54,675 bases of DNA from Firmicutes bacterium AF25-13AC (GTDB lineage Bacteria; Bacillota; Clostridia; Lachnospirales; Lachnospiraceae). The DNA lies in the NCBI GenBank assembly GCA_003478935.1, contig QUFP01000032.1:1-54675 (forward strand). The letters run 5' to 3'. A model generated the notes under the pieces. The model saw nothing but the letters and a program-made list of their open reading frames with translations, had not been told where the DNA came from and searched no databases. Shown here piece after piece: positions 53,224 through 54,675 of the stretch (positions are counted from its first letter, which is position 1; each line of letters opens with the position of its first letter). A program made the translations under genes and the position numbers.

Positions 53224-54365
53224 TTTGGCGTCTCCTTTTTAATTGGTATTGAACTATAATATTTTAATGAGTCAACTGTTTCAAGATATTCTCCATATAG
53301 ATAAAGATCATAAGTACCATTAGCATTTGGTATCGCATAGGCATTTTCATCTGTTAAGATAAATATTTGTTCAGTGTCAGTAGATATAGGAAGTGCAGAT
53401 GGCTCCAATGTAAAACAATAGGATAGAAGAAAAATAAGTATGCTGGCAAAAACGAAAAATATGGAATAGAAATATTTCTGCTTTGCATCGCGAGCCAATA
53501 AATAAAATCGTTTTTCAAGCATACTTTTTTTGAAGTTATTTAAAGAAAGCATGTAATTATTAAATTGCTTTTCGGTATTGGTAACAGATTGCTTCTTTAC
53601 GTTAACTAAGCATTCCATATATGGAATGAGATCACTTGGGTCTTTTGTGAGATTGGAATCCACATTGATTTCCAAAAGACTGTTAAGCTGTTTTTGCAGA
53701 AGATATTTTAACGGATTCCACCAGTAAATGATAAATACCAACTGAAAAAACAATTTATACAAGAGATCATGATGTTTAAAATGTGTCAGTTCATGACGAA
53801 AGATATAAGTTAAGTCTGTTTCACAATAATTATTTTGTGCTGGCAATAAGATACATGGCCTTCGGATTGAAAAAAGCATAGGGCTTGAAAGAAAAGACAG
53901 TTCAACAAGCGTAAAATGCTGATGAATTCCGTAAGCAGCTTGAACAGATGCTAGAATTTGAGTATATTTTTTATCCAAAGTGACATCTTTTCCAGCAGTA
54001 GAAATAATCGCGTGAATTTTTTTATATTGGCGAAAGTAGAGAAATGCTTGAATCAAAGTACCACATCCCCAGATAAGAAGCAATATATTCCATATAGAAA
54101 AATGAATCCCCAGTGATGCAGTACGAGGCGTGCGAATAAAACTTGAAATTTCGGATGGAAGTCCTTTCATGAGAATGTTCGTGGTAAATGTAAAATCAAT
54201 TGGAAGAAGCAGACGTAAAACAGAGAGAAGCAAAATAAACAAAACTGTTTTATACCCAACTGCAAGAATTAAATTTGAATTGCTAAAAAGAAGGCAGGAA
54301 AGCGAAAAAAGTAAGTTTGATATAAGTAGTGTTGTTAAGACCGTATTAAAAGATATCTCAGACAT
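53220..54365 (-). CDS. M56-family (BlaR1-like) membrane metallopeptidase
   Basis: 381 residues with four membrane helices (about 10-30, 35-52, 92-112 and 305-325). The zinc-binding motif is HELTHFKHHD at about 190-199, preceded by SPMLFSIRRPCILLP, typical of the BlaR1/MecR1 peptidase domain. The C-terminal penicillin-sensing domain of BlaR1 is absent; instead a short extracellular tail of about 55 residues follows the last helix. It probably senses another envelope signal and cleaves a repressor. The ATG follows CGGAGGTATT. A BlaI-type repressor is expected upstream but not found within the window. Confidence 0.9.
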   Translation of the reverse strand: MSEISFNTVLTTLLISNLLFSLSCLLFSNSNLILAVGYKTVLFILLLSVLRLLLPIDFTFTTNILMKGLPSEISSFIRTPRTASLGIHFSIWNILLLIWGCGTLIQAFLYFRQYKKIHAIISTAGKDVTLDKKYTQILASVQAAYGIHQHFTLVELSFLSSPMLFSIRRPCILLPAQNNYCETDLTYIFRHELTHFKHHDLLYKLFFQLVFIIYWWNPLKYLLQKQLNSLLEINVDSNLTKDPSDLIPYMECLVNVKKQSVTNTEKQFNNYMLSLNNFKKSMLEKRFYLLARDAKQKYFYSIFFVFASILIFLLSYCFTLEPSALPISTDTEQIFILTDENAYAIPNANGTYDLYLYGEYLETVDSLKYYSSIPIKKETPK

Positions 54366-54675
54366 AATACCTCCGGTATAGTTAATGTAATAGCTGTTTT
54401 TGGGGCGGATTTCTGAATAGTTTTATATTGTTTTATTTCTACTATAGAATCTTGAAGATTTTTAGGCTCAGATTCAATCAAAGGAACTAATAGATAGCTC
54501 TTAGAAAACAATTGTTGAAATAAATTGTACTCATTTCCAAATATATCTTGTAGAATTATTTTTGAATTTTCAGGAACTAATAGATAGCTCTTAGAAAACA
54601 ATTGTTGAAATAAATTGTACTCATTTCCAAATATATCTTGTAGAATTATTTTTGAATTTTCAGAAGTATGAAATG
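54335..54675 (-). CDS. Partial reading frame with an internal duplicated 30-residue unit
   Basis: The frame is open to the right edge and ends at 54335, overlapping the M56 start by 31 bases. It contains two copies of ENSKIILQDIFGNEYNLFQQ followed by FSKSYLLVP, from the 90-bp tandem duplication. The rest, IEIKQYKTIQKSAPKTAITL-like, has no recognisable domain and is not BlaI-like. The start lies outside the window. It may be a real gene, a decayed regulator or a chance frame. Confidence 0.4.
   Translation of the reverse strand, partial: FHTSENSKIILQDIFGNEYNLFQQLFSKSYLLVPENSKIILQDIFGNEYNLFQQLFSKSYLLVPLIESEPKNLQDSIVEIKQYKTIQKSAPKTAITLTIPEVLCLRYLLIRS
54482..54663. repeat. 90-bp tandem duplication at the window edge
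   Basis: Bases 54482-54573 and 54572-54663 are identical over 92 bases, so the unit is 90 bases, repeated head to tail. The unit is a whole number of codons. There is no divergence between copies, so the duplication is recent or an assembly artefact near a contig end. Confidence 0.9.

Overview
The window looks like a chromosomal segment of a low-to-mid GC, endospore-forming Clostridia bacterium, most likely a Lachnospiraceae gut species. The reasons are the sporulation genes (cotJABC, an alpha/beta SASP, spoIIAA-spoIIAB-sigF, spoVAA-AB-AC), strong purine-rich ribosome-binding sites, GatCAB-dependent Asn-tRNA synthesis under a T-box, a Rex-type operator, and paired large proteins (15026-20704) of a kind I associate with Lachnospiraceae. 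There is no phage, plasmid, CRISPR array or insertion sequence.

Layout. 383-4082: a CUT1-type oligosaccharide ABC importer (two permeases and a lipoprotein binding protein). 4170-8335 (minus): coaX, an M42 aminopeptidase, an AprA-like flavoprotein and a two-cluster ferredoxin. 8444-13243: SASP, deoC, an ECF transporter (S component, then a double ATPase and EcfT) and a nitroreductase. 13360-14806 (minus): a small broken gene and cotJABC. 15026-23376: a 1184-residue Ig/helical-repeat protein, a divergent Hsp70-fold protein, a TPR protein, then valS. 23495-27564: a methyltransferase (minus), a broken ATP-grasp gene, a 45-residue protein and a membrane TPR protein with a zinc ribbon. 27648-30834: spoIIAA-spoIIAB-sigF-spoVAA-AB-AC. 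31017-31208: tRNA-Asn and tRNA-Arg. 31310-37873: a structured leader with an attenuator, larE-larB-larC (nickel-pincer nucleotide synthesis) and a nickel/peptide-type importer without ATPases. 37962-39602: an ABC exporter with an internal amber codon. 39633-44679: T-box, non-discriminating AspRS and gatCAB. 44762-46098: a Rex-operator-controlled iron alcohol dehydrogenase. 46262-48503: an S51 peptidase-HAD fusion, convergent with an AraC regulator. 48682-49366: remnants of a DUF3990-type module. 49599-52894: an ABC exporter pair. 52978-54675 (minus): an M56 (BlaR1-like) metallopeptidase operon running off the end, with a 90-bp tandem duplication.

Two themes deserve attention. First, the operon at 15026-20704 combines a degenerate Hsp70-like protein with two repeat proteins and may be an uncharacterised chaperone-like system; the leader at 31345-31512 looks like an unassigned riboswitch-type attenuator of nickel-pincer synthesis. 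Second, at least nine places (binding protein, small minus-strand gene, ATP-grasp, sigF twice, tRNA-Asn T-loop, permease, gatA, DUF3990 neighbour) look like single-base deletions, with one probable insertion (aspS) and one in-frame TAG (ABC exporter). Because gatA, sigF and tRNA-Asn are among the affected genes, I think most of these are sequencing or assembly errors rather than true pseudogenes.
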